Shown here piece by piece: positions 17,110 through 25,745 of a DNA stretch of 64,000 bases. Below the pieces are notes generated by a model, which did not search any database, was not told where the DNA came from, and saw only the letters and a program-made list of their open reading frames with translations. The first letter of the stretch is position 1. Each line of letters begins with the position of its first letter. The stretch spans positions 248,001 to 312,000 of the forward strand of contig NZ_JAJMLZ010000003.1 in NCBI RefSeq assembly GCF_022227765.1, written 5' to 3'. The stretch is from Ectothiorhodospira shaposhnikovii. Its GTDB lineage: Bacteria > Pseudomonadota > Gammaproteobacteria > Ectothiorhodospirales > Ectothiorhodospiraceae. A program made the translations under genes and the position numbers.

Positions 17110-17643
17110 ATGCCGCAGATGAAGACAGGCCATCCGCTTCGCCATCTGGTCCTGGTGCGCCACAGTCAGGCCGGTGATGCCGCCGAGTTTGCCGCCACCG
17201 GCCAGGGGGATCACCTGCGCCCCCTGACGCAAGAGGGTATCAGCCGCATGCGTCGAGCCGCTCGGGGCCTGCACCGTTTGGTGGAAGGGCCGGTGGGCAT
17301 CGTCACCAGCCCCTATAGCCGGGCGGCCCAGACCGCCCAGATTCTGCACGAAGTGTTCCCCGACGCCGAGATCGCGTCCGCGCCGACCCTGATTCCCGAG
17401 GCGGACCCGATGCAGTTCGCCGACTGGGTGCACGAACAGTCCTGCCCGCCGACCCTGCTGGCGGTGGGGCACGAACCCCACTTGTCCCTGCTGGCCGGCT
17501 GGCTGTTGGCCGGGGAGCGGCGATCGCTGGTGCGAATGAAAAAAGGCGGGGTCTGCTGCCTGGACGTGAGCCTGGGCATGCAGCCGGGGCGTGCCACGCT
17601 CCACTGGCTGCTGACCCAGGGGCAGTTGCGCAAGCTGGCCTGA
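17110..17643 (+). CDS. sixA: SixA-type phosphohistidine phosphatase
   Basis: A 177-residue histidine phosphatase. The catalytic RHG-type motif is VRHSQAGDA, with RPLTQEGISRMRRAARGL, the TSPYSRAAQTA segment and the second histidine in AVGHEPHLSLL following. SixA removes phosphate from histidine phosphotransfer proteins. Lying between a phosphate permease and exopolyphosphatase, it extends the phosphate block. GGGAG before the ATG supports the start. It starts 34 bases after pit and is followed by a 97-base gap before ppx. Confidence 0.88.
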   Translation: MPQMKTGHPLRHLVLVRHSQAGDAAEFAATGQGDHLRPLTQEGISRMRRAARGLHRLVEGPVGIVTSPYSRAAQTAQILHEVFPDAEIASAPTLIPEADPMQFADWVHEQSCPPTLLAVGHEPHLSLLAGWLLAGERRSLVRMKKGGVCCLDVSLGMQPGRATLHWLLTQGQLRKLA

Positions 17644-17740
17644 CAGGCTCGCCCGGCTGTTATCCTCCCGACATGTTCCCTTGCTAGACTCGACCCCTTG
17701 AGGGGCGATCATCGAGGCCCCGCAAGAGAGGGAGATTTTC

Positions 17741-19240
17741 ATGTTCCGACGCCGTAAGCCCCCCGAGACCGTCGCCGCCGTCGATCTGGGTTCCAACAGC
17801 TTTCACATGATCGTGGCCCGCGTCCGTGACGGCGAAGTGCACATGCTCGACCGTCTGCGGGAGTCCGTGCGTCTGGCCAGCGGTCTGGACAACCGTGGCT
17901 TCATCGGTCCCGAGGCCGTGACCCGGGCCCTGGACTGTCTGCAGCAGTTCGGCCAGCGGGTACGTGACCTGCCTTTGGGCAGCGTGCGCGCCGTGGGCAC
18001 CAACACCCTGCGCAAGGCACGCAACGCCGAGGAGTTCCTGGAACTGGCCACCCGTGCCCTGGGGCATCCGATCGAAGTGATCGGCGGTCGCGAGGAAGCC
18101 CGCCTGATCTATCTGGGGGTGGCCCACAGCCTGGCGGATGACGGCGGCCGGCGGTTGGTGGTGGACATCGGCGGCGGCAGTACGGAGCTGATTCTGGGGG
18201 AGCGCTTCGAACCCAGTCACACCGAAAGTCTGCACATGGGGTGTGTGAGCATGGGGCGGCTCTATTTTCCCAAGGGCATTATCACCGAAACGGCTTGGCG
18301 TGCGGCCGAGATCGGTGCCCGGTTGGAGCTTCAACCCATCGAGGAAACCTACCGGCGTGTGGGCTGGCAGGAGGCCCTGGGGGCTTCGGGCACCATGCTG
18401 GCGGTGGACAGGATCATGCGGGAGCAGGGGTGGAGCCGGGAGGGCATCACCCTGGAAGGGCTGCACCTGCTGCGTCAAGCCCTGATCAAGGCCGGGGACA
18501 TGGCCAAGGTGGAACTCAAGGGCCTGAGCGAGGAGCGGCGCCCGGTGCTGCCCGGCGGAGTCGTGGTGCTGATTTCGGTCTTCGAGGCCCTGGGCATCGG
18601 GCAGATGCGGGTCTCTGATGGCGCCCTGAGGGAGGGGTTGGTCTATGACCTGTTGGGGCGCATCAGTCATGAGGACGTTCGCACCCGTACCATCGACGGG
18701 ATCATGAAGCGCTTTCAGGTGGAGCCGGATCATGCCCGGCGGGTGGAGCAGACGGCCCTGCGGCTGCTGGATCTGGTGGCGGAGACCTGGGGACTGGATC
18801 AGGACCATGCCGACAGCCTGGCTTGGGCGGCGCGTCTGCATGAGCTGGGGTTGTCCATCTCCCACAGCCAGTTTCACAAGCATGGGGCCTATATGGTGGA
18901 GAATGCGGACCTGTCCGGCTTCACCCTGGAGGGGCAGCGGCGGATCGCCTTGCTGGTGCGTGCCCATCGGCGCAAGTTTCCCGTCAAGCTGTTTGACGAT
19001 CTGCCCATCCTGGAGCGTCGTCCCATGCTGCGTCTGGCCGTGTTGCTGCGTCTGGCGGTATTGCTGCACCGATCCCGCACGGACACGGTGCCGGCCCTGG
19101 ACGGGCTCAAGGCGAAGGATCAGGGTCTCAAGTTGCGGTTTGCCCCGGGTTGGCTGGAGGCCAATCCCCTGACCCGGGCGGATCTGGAGCGGGAGTCAGG
19201 CCACCTCAAGGCCGCCCAATTCAAACTCAAGGTGGAGTGA
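17741..19240 (+). CDS. ppx: Exopolyphosphatase / guanosine pentaphosphatase (Ppx/GppA)
   Basis: A 499-residue ASKHA-fold phosphatase that releases orthophosphate from polyphosphate chain ends or hydrolyses pppGpp. N-terminal motif VDLGSNSFHMIV (about residues 14-25), then GTNTLRKARN, the second phosphate motif VVDIGGGSTELI and the YLGVAHS segment. The C-terminal helical domain has an HD-like core (RLHELGLSISHSQFHKHGAY). The length of about 500 favours Ppx over short forms. It is convergent with ppk, the stops separated by three bases, so synthesis and breakdown genes lie tail to tail. GAGAGGGAG precedes the ATG. Confidence 0.93.
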   Translation: MFRRRKPPETVAAVDLGSNSFHMIVARVRDGEVHMLDRLRESVRLASGLDNRGFIGPEAVTRALDCLQQFGQRVRDLPLGSVRAVGTNTLRKARNAEEFLELATRALGHPIEVIGGREEARLIYLGVAHSLADDGGRRLVVDIGGGSTELILGERFEPSHTESLHMGCVSMGRLYFPKGIITETAWRAAEIGARLELQPIEETYRRVGWQEALGASGTMLAVDRIMREQGWSREGITLEGLHLLRQALIKAGDMAKVELKGLSEERRPVLPGGVVVLISVFEALGIGQMRVSDGALREGLVYDLLGRISHEDVRTRTIDGIMKRFQVEPDHARRVEQTALRLLDLVAETWGLDQDHADSLAWAARLHELGLSISHSQFHKHGAYMVENADLSGFTLEGQRRIALLVRAHRRKFPVKLFDDLPILERRPMLRLAVLLRLAVLLHRSRTDTVPALDGLKAKDQGLKLRFAPGWLEANPLTRADLERESGHLKAAQFKLKVE

Positions 19241-19243
19241 AGC

Positions 19244-21322
19244 TCAGCTGGTGAGCTTGCCGAGCAGTTCATCCTGGGCCGAGCGGGGCTTGTGGTTGGA
19301 GGCCGCCTTCAGACGCCGGTAGCTGCCGTCCTGCTGCAGCGCCCAGGCCTGGGTGTTGTCCGAGATATAGGCCAGCAGGGATTCCTGCAGCACCCGGTCC
19401 CGCAACTCCGGCACCTCCACCGGAAAGGCCACTTCCACCCGGCGGAAGAAATTGCGTGGCATCCAGTCGGCACTGGACAGGAAGATCTCCGGTTCACCGC
19501 CGTTCTGGAAATAGAACACCCGGGAATGCTCCAGAAACCGCCCCATCACCGAGCGTACCCGGATATTGTCCGAAATCCCCGGCACCCCGGGCCGCAGGCA
19601 GCACACCCCACGCACCACCAGGTCAATTCGCACCCCTGCCTGGGAGGCCCGGTACATGGCCTGGATCAGCCTGGGCTCGATCAGGGAATTCATCCGGGCC
19701 AATACCCGGCCGGGCTTGCCCGAGCGCACATGCTCGATCTCCCGCTCGATCCGTTCCAGCATCCCCGAATGCAGGGTGAACGGGGCCTGCAACAGCTTCT
19801 TCAGCTTGGACACCTTGCCCAGGCCCGTCAGCTGCTGGAAAACCTTGTGTACGTCCTCGCCGATCACCTTGTCGGCGGTCAGCAGGCCGTAATCGGTATA
19901 GGCCCGGGCGGTCCCCGCGTGATAGTTGCCGGTACCCAGATGCACATAGCGCCGGATCCGATCCTTTTCCCGGCGCACCACCATGGCCAGCTTGGCGTGG
20001 GTCTTGTAGCCCACCACCCCGTAGGTCACGTGGGCACCGGCATCCTGCAGACGGTTGGCCAGCTGGATATTGGCCTCCTCGTCGAACCGGGCGCGCAACT
20101 CGATCACCACCGTGACCTCCTTGCCCGCCTGGGCGGCCTGCATCAGGATGTCCACCAGTTGGGAACGCACGCCGGTACGGTAGAGGGTCTGCTTGATCGC
20201 CAGCACGTCCGGGTCCCGGGCCGCCTGGCGCATGAATTCCACCACCGGCACGAATGACTGATAGGGATGGTGCAGCAGCACATCCCCGCGCCGGATGGTG
20301 TGGAAGATATCCGCCGACCCGGTCAGGACCGGGGGTAGGGCGGGCACGAAGGAGGGGTACTTGAGATCAGGGCGTTCCACCAGTTCATGCACGGCCATGA
20401 GCCGGTTCAGGTTCACCAGTCCATTGACCTGGTAGAGGTCGTCCGGTCCCAGCTTGAACTGGCGCAGCAGGAACTCCGCCACCTTGGTCGGACAGTTGTC
20501 CGCCACTTCCAGCCGTACCGCTTCGCCGTAATTACGCTGGGGCAGTTCCCCTTCCAGGGCCATCAGCAGGTCGTCGATCTCCTCCTCGTGGACAAACAGA
20601 TCCGAGTTGCGGGTGAGCCGGAACTGGTAGCAGCCGGTGACCGTCATGCCCTGGAACAGCTCGCCCACGTGGGCGTGGAGGATGGAGGATAAAAAGACGA
20701 AATCATAGTCCCCCTTGGCGATTTCCCGGGGCAGGCGGGCCAGGCGAGGCAGGGAGCGCGGGGCCTGGACCACGGCCATGCGGCTTTCCCGACCGAAGGC
20801 ATCCTTGCCTTCCAGGGTGACGATGAAGTTGAGGCTCTTGTTGAGGATGCGCGGGAACGGGTGGGCCGGGTCCAGCCCCAGCGGGGACAGCACCGGCAAC
20901 AGCTCACGGTCGAAGAAATCCTTGACCCAGGCGGCCTGTTCGTCGCTCCAGTGAGTGCGGCGCACGAAGTGGATGTTTTGCTCGGCCAGGGCCGGGATCA
21001 GGATGTCGTTGAGGGTGGCGTATTGATCGTCCACCAGTGTGTGCGCCAGCTGACCCACCCGGGTCAGCTGTTCGGTGGCGCTGAGTCCGTCCGGCCCGGG
21101 AGTGTTCACTCCAAGCTGTAATTGCTGCTTGAGTCCCGCCACCCGGATCTCGAAGAACTCATCCAGATTGGTGGACGAGATGCACAAAAAGCGCAGCCGT
21201 TCCAGCAGCGGGATGGTTTCCTGTTTGGCCAGTTCCAGAACCCGCTGATTGAAGGCCAGCAGGCTCAGCTCACGGTTGAGGTAAAGTTCCGGATTGGTCA
21301 GGTCGATCTCGGTCTCGGTCAT
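19244..21322 (-). CDS. ppk: Polyphosphate kinase 1
   Basis: A 692-residue PPK1, which makes polyphosphate from ATP. The N-terminal domain has LNRELSLLAFNQRVLELA. The catalytic histidine lies in VHLGTGNYHAGTARAYTDY, and the second conserved histidine is in FLEHSRVFYFQNGGEP, followed by FLSSADWMPRN. Length is normal for the family. The ATG at 21322 was preferred over an in-frame GTG two codons upstream. It follows argF by about 20 bases and is therefore probably transcribed from the argD promoter, which is unusual for ppk. It is tail-to-tail with ppx. Confidence 0.95.
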   Translation of the reverse strand: MTETEIDLTNPELYLNRELSLLAFNQRVLELAKQETIPLLERLRFLCISSTNLDEFFEIRVAGLKQQLQLGVNTPGPDGLSATEQLTRVGQLAHTLVDDQYATLNDILIPALAEQNIHFVRRTHWSDEQAAWVKDFFDRELLPVLSPLGLDPAHPFPRILNKSLNFIVTLEGKDAFGRESRMAVVQAPRSLPRLARLPREIAKGDYDFVFLSSILHAHVGELFQGMTVTGCYQFRLTRNSDLFVHEEEIDDLLMALEGELPQRNYGEAVRLEVADNCPTKVAEFLLRQFKLGPDDLYQVNGLVNLNRLMAVHELVERPDLKYPSFVPALPPVLTGSADIFHTIRRGDVLLHHPYQSFVPVVEFMRQAARDPDVLAIKQTLYRTGVRSQLVDILMQAAQAGKEVTVVIELRARFDEEANIQLANRLQDAGAHVTYGVVGYKTHAKLAMVVRREKDRIRRYVHLGTGNYHAGTARAYTDYGLLTADKVIGEDVHKVFQQLTGLGKVSKLKKLLQAPFTLHSGMLERIEREIEHVRSGKPGRVLARMNSLIEPRLIQAMYRASQAGVRIDLVVRGVCCLRPGVPGISDNIRVRSVMGRFLEHSRVFYFQNGGEPEIFLSSADWMPRNFFRRVEVAFPVEVPELRDRVLQESLLAYISDNTQAWALQQDGSYRRLKAASNHKPRSAQDELLGKLTS

Positions 21323-21347
21323 CCGCACAGTCTATCCCATCAGTAAG

Positions 21348-22283
21348 TCATTCCTGTGACAACGCCTGCTGTCTGCCATTGCCCACCAGCAGGAATTCCA
21401 TCAGCGCCTTCTGGGCGTGCAGGCGGTTCTCGGCCTCGTCCCAGACCACGCTTTGCGGGCCTTCCAGTACCTCGGTGGAGACTTCCTCTTCCCGGTGGGC
21501 GGGCAGGCAGTGCATGAACAGGGCATCCGGCGCGGCCCGGGCCATCAGGGCGGCATTGACCTGATAATCCCCGAAGGCCCGACGGCGGGCGGCCTGTTCC
21601 TGTTCCTGCCCCATGCTGGCCCAGACATCGGTGACGATCAGATCGGCCCCTTGTGCTGCTGCCATGGGGTCCCGCACGATGGCGGCGCTGCGGCCGGCGG
21701 CGGCCAGGATCACCGGGTCCGGATCATAGCCTTCCGGAGAGGCAATGCGCAGTTCAAACCCCAGACGCTCGGCGGCGTGGATGTAGCTATGGCACATGTT
21801 GTTGCCATCCCCCACCCATACCACCGTGCGACCGGCAATGTCGCCCCGCAGTTCGAACCAGGTCTGCAGATCCGCCAGCAGCTGGCAGGGGTGTTCCAGG
21901 TCGGTGAGACCATTGATCACGGGCACCCTGGCGTTGGCGGCGAACCGCTCCACCTTCTCATGTTCGAAGGTGCGGATCATGACGATGTCCACCATGCGGG
22001 AGAGGACCCGGGCCGAGTCCTCGATGGGTTCGCCCCGACCCAGCTGGGTATCCTTGGGCGACAGGAAGATGGCATGTCCTCCCAGTTGTTGCATGCCCAC
22101 TTCGAAGGAGACGCGGGTACGGGTGGATGATTTCTCGAAAATCATCGCCAGGGTCTTGCCCTTGAGGGGTTCGTAGGCCTCGCCCTGCCGCAGTTGCGCC
22201 TTCATCTGCATGGCGCGGTGGATCAGGTGACGCAGTTCCTCGGTGGACAGGTCCAGCAAGGACAGAAAGTGACGCACAGCCAT
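21348..22283 (-). CDS. argF: Ornithine carbamoyltransferase
   Basis: A 311-residue anabolic OTCase making citrulline from ornithine and carbamoyl phosphate. The carbamoyl-phosphate loop is [17 protein letters not shown], the second substrate loop [11 protein letters not shown], and the catalytic cysteine is in [12 protein letters not shown]. Ornithine-binding DVWASMGQE is also present. ATGCCCATG at the 5' end gives two starts; the second (22283) is better spaced from GAGGAA. It lies ten bases after the argD stop and upstream of ppk in the same direction. Confidence 0.95.
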   Translation of the reverse strand: MAVRHFLSLLDLSTEELRHLIHRAMQMKAQLRQGEAYEPLKGKTLAMIFEKSSTRTRVSFEVGMQQLGGHAIFLSPKDTQLGRGEPIEDSARVLSRMVDIVMIRTFEHEKVERFAANARVPVINGLTDLEHPCQLLADLQTWFELRGDIAGRTVVWVGDGNNMCHSYIHAAERLGFELRIASPEGYDPDPVILAAAGRSAAIVRDPMAAAQGADLIVTDVWASMGQEQEQAARRRAFGDYQVNAALMARAAPDALFMHCLPAHREEEVSTEVLEGPQSVVWDEAENRLHAQKALMEFLLVGNGRQQALSQE

Positions 22284-22293
22284 GGGCATTTCC

Positions 22294-23472
22294 TCAGGCG
22301 GCCTGGGCCGCGAACCGTTCCACCAGGTCAGAGACGATATCCACGATCTGGTCCGCCTCGGGCCGGTCGATGATCAGGGGCGGCAGCAGACGAATGACCC
22401 GCTCCGCGGTGACGTTGATGAGGAGGCCGGCCTCCAGGGCCAGGCCCACCAGCTCGGCGCAGGGACGATCCAGCTCGATGCCCAGCATCAGGCCCTTGCC
22501 GCGGATGTCCCGCACGGCGGGGTGCCGGCCGAGGCGATTCCGGAAGGCCGCCACCAGAGACTGCCCCATGGTGTCGGCATGCGCCAGGAGGGCCTCTTGC
22601 TCCAGGGTGTCCAGCACCGCCAGGGCGGCGCGGCACACCAGGGGATTGCCGCCGAAGGTGGTGCCGTGGGTGCCGGGGGTGAACAGGTCGGCGGCCGCGC
22701 CCGCCGCCAGGGTGGCGCCGATGGGGACACCGTTGCCCAGGCCCTTGGCCAGACTCAGCACATCCGGGGTGATGCCTTCGTGCTGGAAAGCGAACCAGGT
22801 CCCGGTACGGCCGATGCCGGCCTGGATCTCGTCCAGCATCAACAGCCAGCCGGCGCGGTCGCAGAGCGTCCGTAGCCCCTTGAGATACCCTTCCGGGGGA
22901 ATGCGGATGCCGCCTTCGCCGGTGATCGGCTCCACCAGGATGGCCACCACGTCCGGGTGATCCGCCAGGACTTCCACCGCCGCCAGATCACCGTGGGGCA
23001 CGCGGATGAAGCCTTCCACCAGGGGGGCGAAACCTGCCTGAATGCGGGCATTGCCGGTGGCGGTCAGGGTGGCCAGGGTGCGGCCGTGGAAGCTGCCTTC
23101 CATGACGATCACGGTGGGGCGGGCGATGCCCTTGTGATGGCCATGCAGGCGGGCCAGCTTGATGGCGGCCTCGTTGGCCTCGGCGCCGGAATTGCAGAAG
23201 AAGGCCCGATCCATGCCGGCCAGCGCGGTCAGGCGCTCGGCAAGTCGGGTCTGTTGGGGAATCTCGTAGAGATTGGAGGTATGAATGAGTTGTCCAGCCT
23301 GTTCGCACAGGGCTTGGGTCACGGCCGGATGGGCATGACCCAGGCCGCAGACGGCGATGCCGGACAGGGCATCCAGATAGCGCCGGCCCTGATCGTCCCA
23401 CAACCAGGGGCCCTCTCCCCGTACGAAGGCAACGGGTTGGCGCTTGTAGTTCCGCATGAGGGCGTCTGACAT
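22294..23472 (-). CDS. argD: Acetylornithine aminotransferase
   Basis: A 392-residue class III PLP aminotransferase of arginine (and possibly lysine) synthesis. Visible signatures are [44 protein letters not shown] and the PLP lysine in [15 protein letters not shown]. The ATG at 23472 has a strong GGAGGGG ribosome site; an upstream frame to 23529 would run through the leader terminator. It is the first gene of argD-argF-ppk. The promoter and an intrinsic-terminator hairpin in the leader are listed separately. Confidence 0.95.
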   Translation of the reverse strand: MSDALMRNYKRQPVAFVRGEGPWLWDDQGRRYLDALSGIAVCGLGHAHPAVTQALCEQAGQLIHTSNLYEIPQQTRLAERLTALAGMDRAFFCNSGAEANEAAIKLARLHGHHKGIARPTVIVMEGSFHGRTLATLTATGNARIQAGFAPLVEGFIRVPHGDLAAVEVLADHPDVVAILVEPITGEGGIRIPPEGYLKGLRTLCDRAGWLLMLDEIQAGIGRTGTWFAFQHEGITPDVLSLAKGLGNGVPIGATLAAGAAADLFTPGTHGTTFGGNPLVCRAALAVLDTLEQEALLAHADTMGQSLVAAFRNRLGRHPAVRDIRGKGLMLGIELDRPCAELVGLALEAGLLINVTAERVIRLLPPLIIDRPEADQIVDIVSDLVERFAAQAA

Positions 23473-23496
23473 TCGGCTTGCTCCCCTCCAAAAACG

Positions 23497-23519
23497 AAAA
23501 AAGGCAGCCCATGGCTGCC
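23497..23519 (-). terminator. Intrinsic terminator/attenuator hairpin in the argD leader
   Basis: On the minus strand GGCAGCC-ATG-GGCTGCC is followed directly by six Ts and lies about 25 bases before the argD start, between promoter and ribosome site. An upstream CCGGC could pair with GCCGG overlapping the stem, giving a possible competing structure. The hairpin is seen in sequence; a regulatory role is inferred. Confidence 0.6.
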
Positions 23520-23569
23520 GGCTGTTCACGGGCGCTCGGGGCGCCGGTTAGGTAATGACTGAAACGCCC

Positions 23570-23598
23570 ATCATACGATGCCCTGACGTGGGGCGCAA
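23570..23598 (-). promoter_or_regulatory. Sigma-70-type promoter for argD-argF-ppk
   Basis: TTGCGC (23593-23598) and TATGAT (23570-23575) are 17 bases apart on the minus strand. The predicted start of transcription is about 90 bases before the argD ATG, so the leader includes the hairpin at 23497-23519. Confidence 0.6.
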
Positions 23599-23637
23599 AG
23601 GCCTTGGCGTCGTCATGGATATGGTGAACCCGGAAAG

Positions 23638-23669
23638 CCCGCGCCCACGGAAAGATGCGTGGGCGCGGG
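23638..23669 (-). terminator. Stem-loop downstream of sodB
   Basis: CCCGCGCCCACG pairs perfectly with CGTGGGCGCGGG around an eight-base loop, 43 bases after the sodB stop. The T-tract is weak (CTTTCC), so termination efficiency is uncertain. Confidence 0.55.
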
Positions 23670-23711
23670 CCTGTCCGCGAATGGGGGTTACCGGACTGGT
23701 GTCCTGGTCTT

Positions 23712-24296
23712 TCAGCCGAAGTTGTCGGCGACGAAGTCCCAGTTCACGACATTGAAAAAGCCCTCAATGTACTTGGGCCGGGCATTGCGGTAGTCGATGT
23801 AGTAGGCATGTTCCCACACATCCATGGTCAGCAGCGGGGTTTTGCCGGCCTCGGTGATCGGAGTGGCGGCATTGCTGGTGTTGACGATCTCCAGGCTACC
23901 GTCGGCATTCTTCACCAGCCAGGTCCACCCGGAGCCGAAATTGCCCGCGCCGGCGGCGGCAAACTTCTCCTTGAATTCGGCAAAGGAACCGAAGGCGGTG
24001 TTGATGGCCTCGGCCAGGGCGCCGGTGGGCTCGCCGCCGCCGTTGGGGCTCAGGCAGTTGAAGTAGAACGTGTGGTTCCAGACCTGGGCGGCATTGTTGA
24101 AGATGCCGCCGGCAGGGGCCTTTTTGACGATCTCTTCCAGGGACAGGCTTTCGAACTCGGTGCCGGTGATCAGCTTGTTCAGGTTGGTGACATAGGTCGC
24201 ATGGTGCTTGTCGTGGTGGAACTCCAGGGTCTCGGCGGAGACGTGGGGTTCCAGGGCGTCCTTGGCGTAGGGCAGTTCAGGCAGTTGGTGCGTCAT
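23712..24296 (-). CDS. sodB: Superoxide dismutase (Fe type)
   Basis: A 194-residue cytosolic Fe/Mn SOD. Metal ligands are visible in [27 protein letters not shown] and [24 protein letters not shown] and the Gln in [11 protein letters not shown] fit the iron subgroup. There is no signal peptide, and length is normal. AAGGAGAA precedes the ATG. It has its own promoter candidate (24351-24380) and a stem-loop after the stop, so it is probably monocistronic and separate from argD. Confidence 0.95.
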   Translation of the reverse strand: MTHQLPELPYAKDALEPHVSAETLEFHHDKHHATYVTNLNKLITGTEFESLSLEEIVKKAPAGGIFNNAAQVWNHTFYFNCLSPNGGGEPTGALAEAINTAFGSFAEFKEKFAAAGAGNFGSGWTWLVKNADGSLEIVNTSNAATPITEAGKTPLLTMDVWEHAYYIDYRNARPKYIEGFFNVVNWDFVADNFG

Positions 24297-24350
24297 GGCG
24301 ATGTTCTCCTTGTGACTGCCTCGGGCAGTTCATGTTTTGGAAAGAGTCTA

Positions 24351-24380
24351 AACATAGGGCACAACCAGGGTACAATGCAA
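24351..24380 (-). promoter_or_regulatory. Candidate sodB promoter and nearby inverted repeat
   Basis: TTGCAT (24375-24380) and TATGTT (24351-24356) are 18 bases apart on the minus strand, about 55 bases before the sodB start. An inverted repeat GCAAAC-cttgacc-GTTTGC (24377-24395) overlaps the -35 and could be an operator. Confidence 0.4.
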
Positions 24381-24519
24381 ACCTTGACCGTTTGCGTCGG
24401 GTCATGCAAGCCCGGGTCGGCACAGGCAAGATCCAGACCGTACATCGGGCCACCACAGACGGGGCCGGTCCCGCTAGAATAGCCCCTTTGATTCACTCAT
24501 CAGGAGCTTGTTCGGCCAC

Positions 24520-24888
24520 ATGTCAGGTTTGAATGCACCGCATCCATGTCGCATCTACGGCATCAGGAACTGCGACACCATGAAGAAGGCCCTGGTCTGG
24601 CTGGACAATGCCGGAATCGCCCATGAATTCGTCGATTACAAGAAAGCCGGTGTCGTTGCCGACAGACTGCCGCATTGGTGTCGCCAGGCGGGCTGGGAAA
24701 CGTTGATCAATCGTCGCGGCCTCACCTGGCGCCGCCTGGACGAGATGGAGCGGGAAGGTCTGGACGAGACTCGGGCCCGTGAACTGATGACACGGCATCC
24801 CACCCTGATCAAGCGACCGGTGCTGGAATGCGGGGAGACGGTTCTGGTGGGATTTGATGCCGAACGGTATCGGGAGGTTTTGTCGTGA
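24520..24888 (+). CDS. yffB: ArsC/Spx-like thioredoxin-fold protein (YffB type)
   Basis: A 122-residue protein of the glutaredoxin-coupled arsenate-reductase-like family. The N-terminal motif YGIRNCDTMKKALVWLD has a single active-site Cys and no CxxC. The central WETLINRRGLTWRRLDEME and C-terminal TLIKRPVLECGETVLVGFD segments match YffB proteins, which bind glutathione and are not proven arsenate reducers. The ATG at 24520 is preceded by AGGAG thirteen bases upstream; an in-frame TTG at 24508 would be too close. It overlaps hslO by four bases and is coupled to it. Confidence 0.82.
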   Translation: MSGLNAPHPCRIYGIRNCDTMKKALVWLDNAGIAHEFVDYKKAGVVADRLPHWCRQAGWETLINRRGLTWRRLDEMEREGLDETRARELMTRHPTLIKRPVLECGETVLVGFDAERYREVLS

Positions 24889-25742
24889 GCCTTGATGTAT
24901 TGCAGCGTTTCCTGCTGGACGATCTGGACATCCGGGGGGCGGTCGTCCGCTTGGGGCCGGTATGGCGGCGGATCATCGCCGATCGCCACTATCCGGAGCC
25001 GGTGAACCGGTTGCTGGGCGAGATGTGCGTCACCTCCCTGTTCGTCACCGAAGCCCTCAAACAGCCCGGCCGTGTGACGTTCCAGGTCCGTGGTACCGGG
25101 CCGGTCTCCCTGCTGGTGGTGGACTGTGACGAGCGCCTCAACCTGCGTGCCCTGGCCCAGTCCGGCGATGACATCGAGCAAGGTACGGCCCGCACGCTGC
25201 TGGGAGACGGTCAGCTGGTGCTGTCCCTGGACTTGCCCAGCATGCGTCAGCCCTGGCAGAGCGTGGTGCCGTTGGAGGGGGAGGGCATCGGTGACATCTT
25301 CGAACATTACCTGAGCCTCTCCGAACAGTTGCCTTCAAGACTGTTCCTGGCGGCCACCGCCGAAGGGGCGGCGGGCCTGTTCCTGCAGAAACTGCCCGCC
25401 GCGGACACCCGTGACCCCGACGGTTGGAACCGTGTCGAGCAATTGGCCGCCACGGTGACCGACGACGAACTCATCAGTCTGGCCCCGGATGCGCTGCTTT
25501 CCCGCCTTTTCCCGGAAGAGGTGGTCCGTATCTTCGATGCCCGCACAGTGATTCACGAGACCCCCGAGGACTGGGACAAGGTGCGCGCCATGCTGCGTTC
25601 CCTGGGACGGGAGGAAGTGGAGTCGGTGTTGCAGGAGCAGGGCGCCGTGATCGTCCGGGACGACCTGGCCAACCGGGAATATCGGTTGGATCGGGACGCC
25701 ATCGCGGCCATCTTCGATGAGGCACCGCCCACGCTGCATTAA
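24885..25742 (+). CDS. hslO: Hsp33-family chaperone lacking the redox-switch cysteines
   Basis: A 285-residue Hsp33 homologue, in E. coli a chaperone switched on by oxidation of a C-terminal CxC/CxxC zinc centre. The N-terminal core (VTSLFVTEALKQPGRVTFQVRGTGPVSLLVVDCDERL, given here in two stretches: VTSLFVTEALKQPG and PVSLLVVDCDERL) and the middle GDGQLVLSLD segment are conserved. The C-terminal domain aligns with the zinc domain but has T226 and E228 where CxC should be, and D259 and A262 where CxxC should be. Only two cysteines remain, both in the core. The GTG start overlaps the yffB stop. Zinc binding and the classical redox switch should be impossible, so the protein is either constitutively active or controlled otherwise. 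Confidence 0.88.
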   Translation: MSLDVLQRFLLDDLDIRGAVVRLGPVWRRIIADRHYPEPVNRLLGEMCVTSLFVTEALKQPGRVTFQVRGTGPVSLLVVDCDERLNLRALAQSGDDIEQGTARTLLGDGQLVLSLDLPSMRQPWQSVVPLEGEGIGDIFEHYLSLSEQLPSRLFLAATAEGAAGLFLQKLPAADTRDPDGWNRVEQLAATVTDDELISLAPDALLSRLFPEEVVRIFDARTVIHETPEDWDKVRAMLRSLGREEVESVLQEQGAVIVRDDLANREYRLDRDAIAAIFDEAPPTLH

Positions 25743-25745
25743 GCC

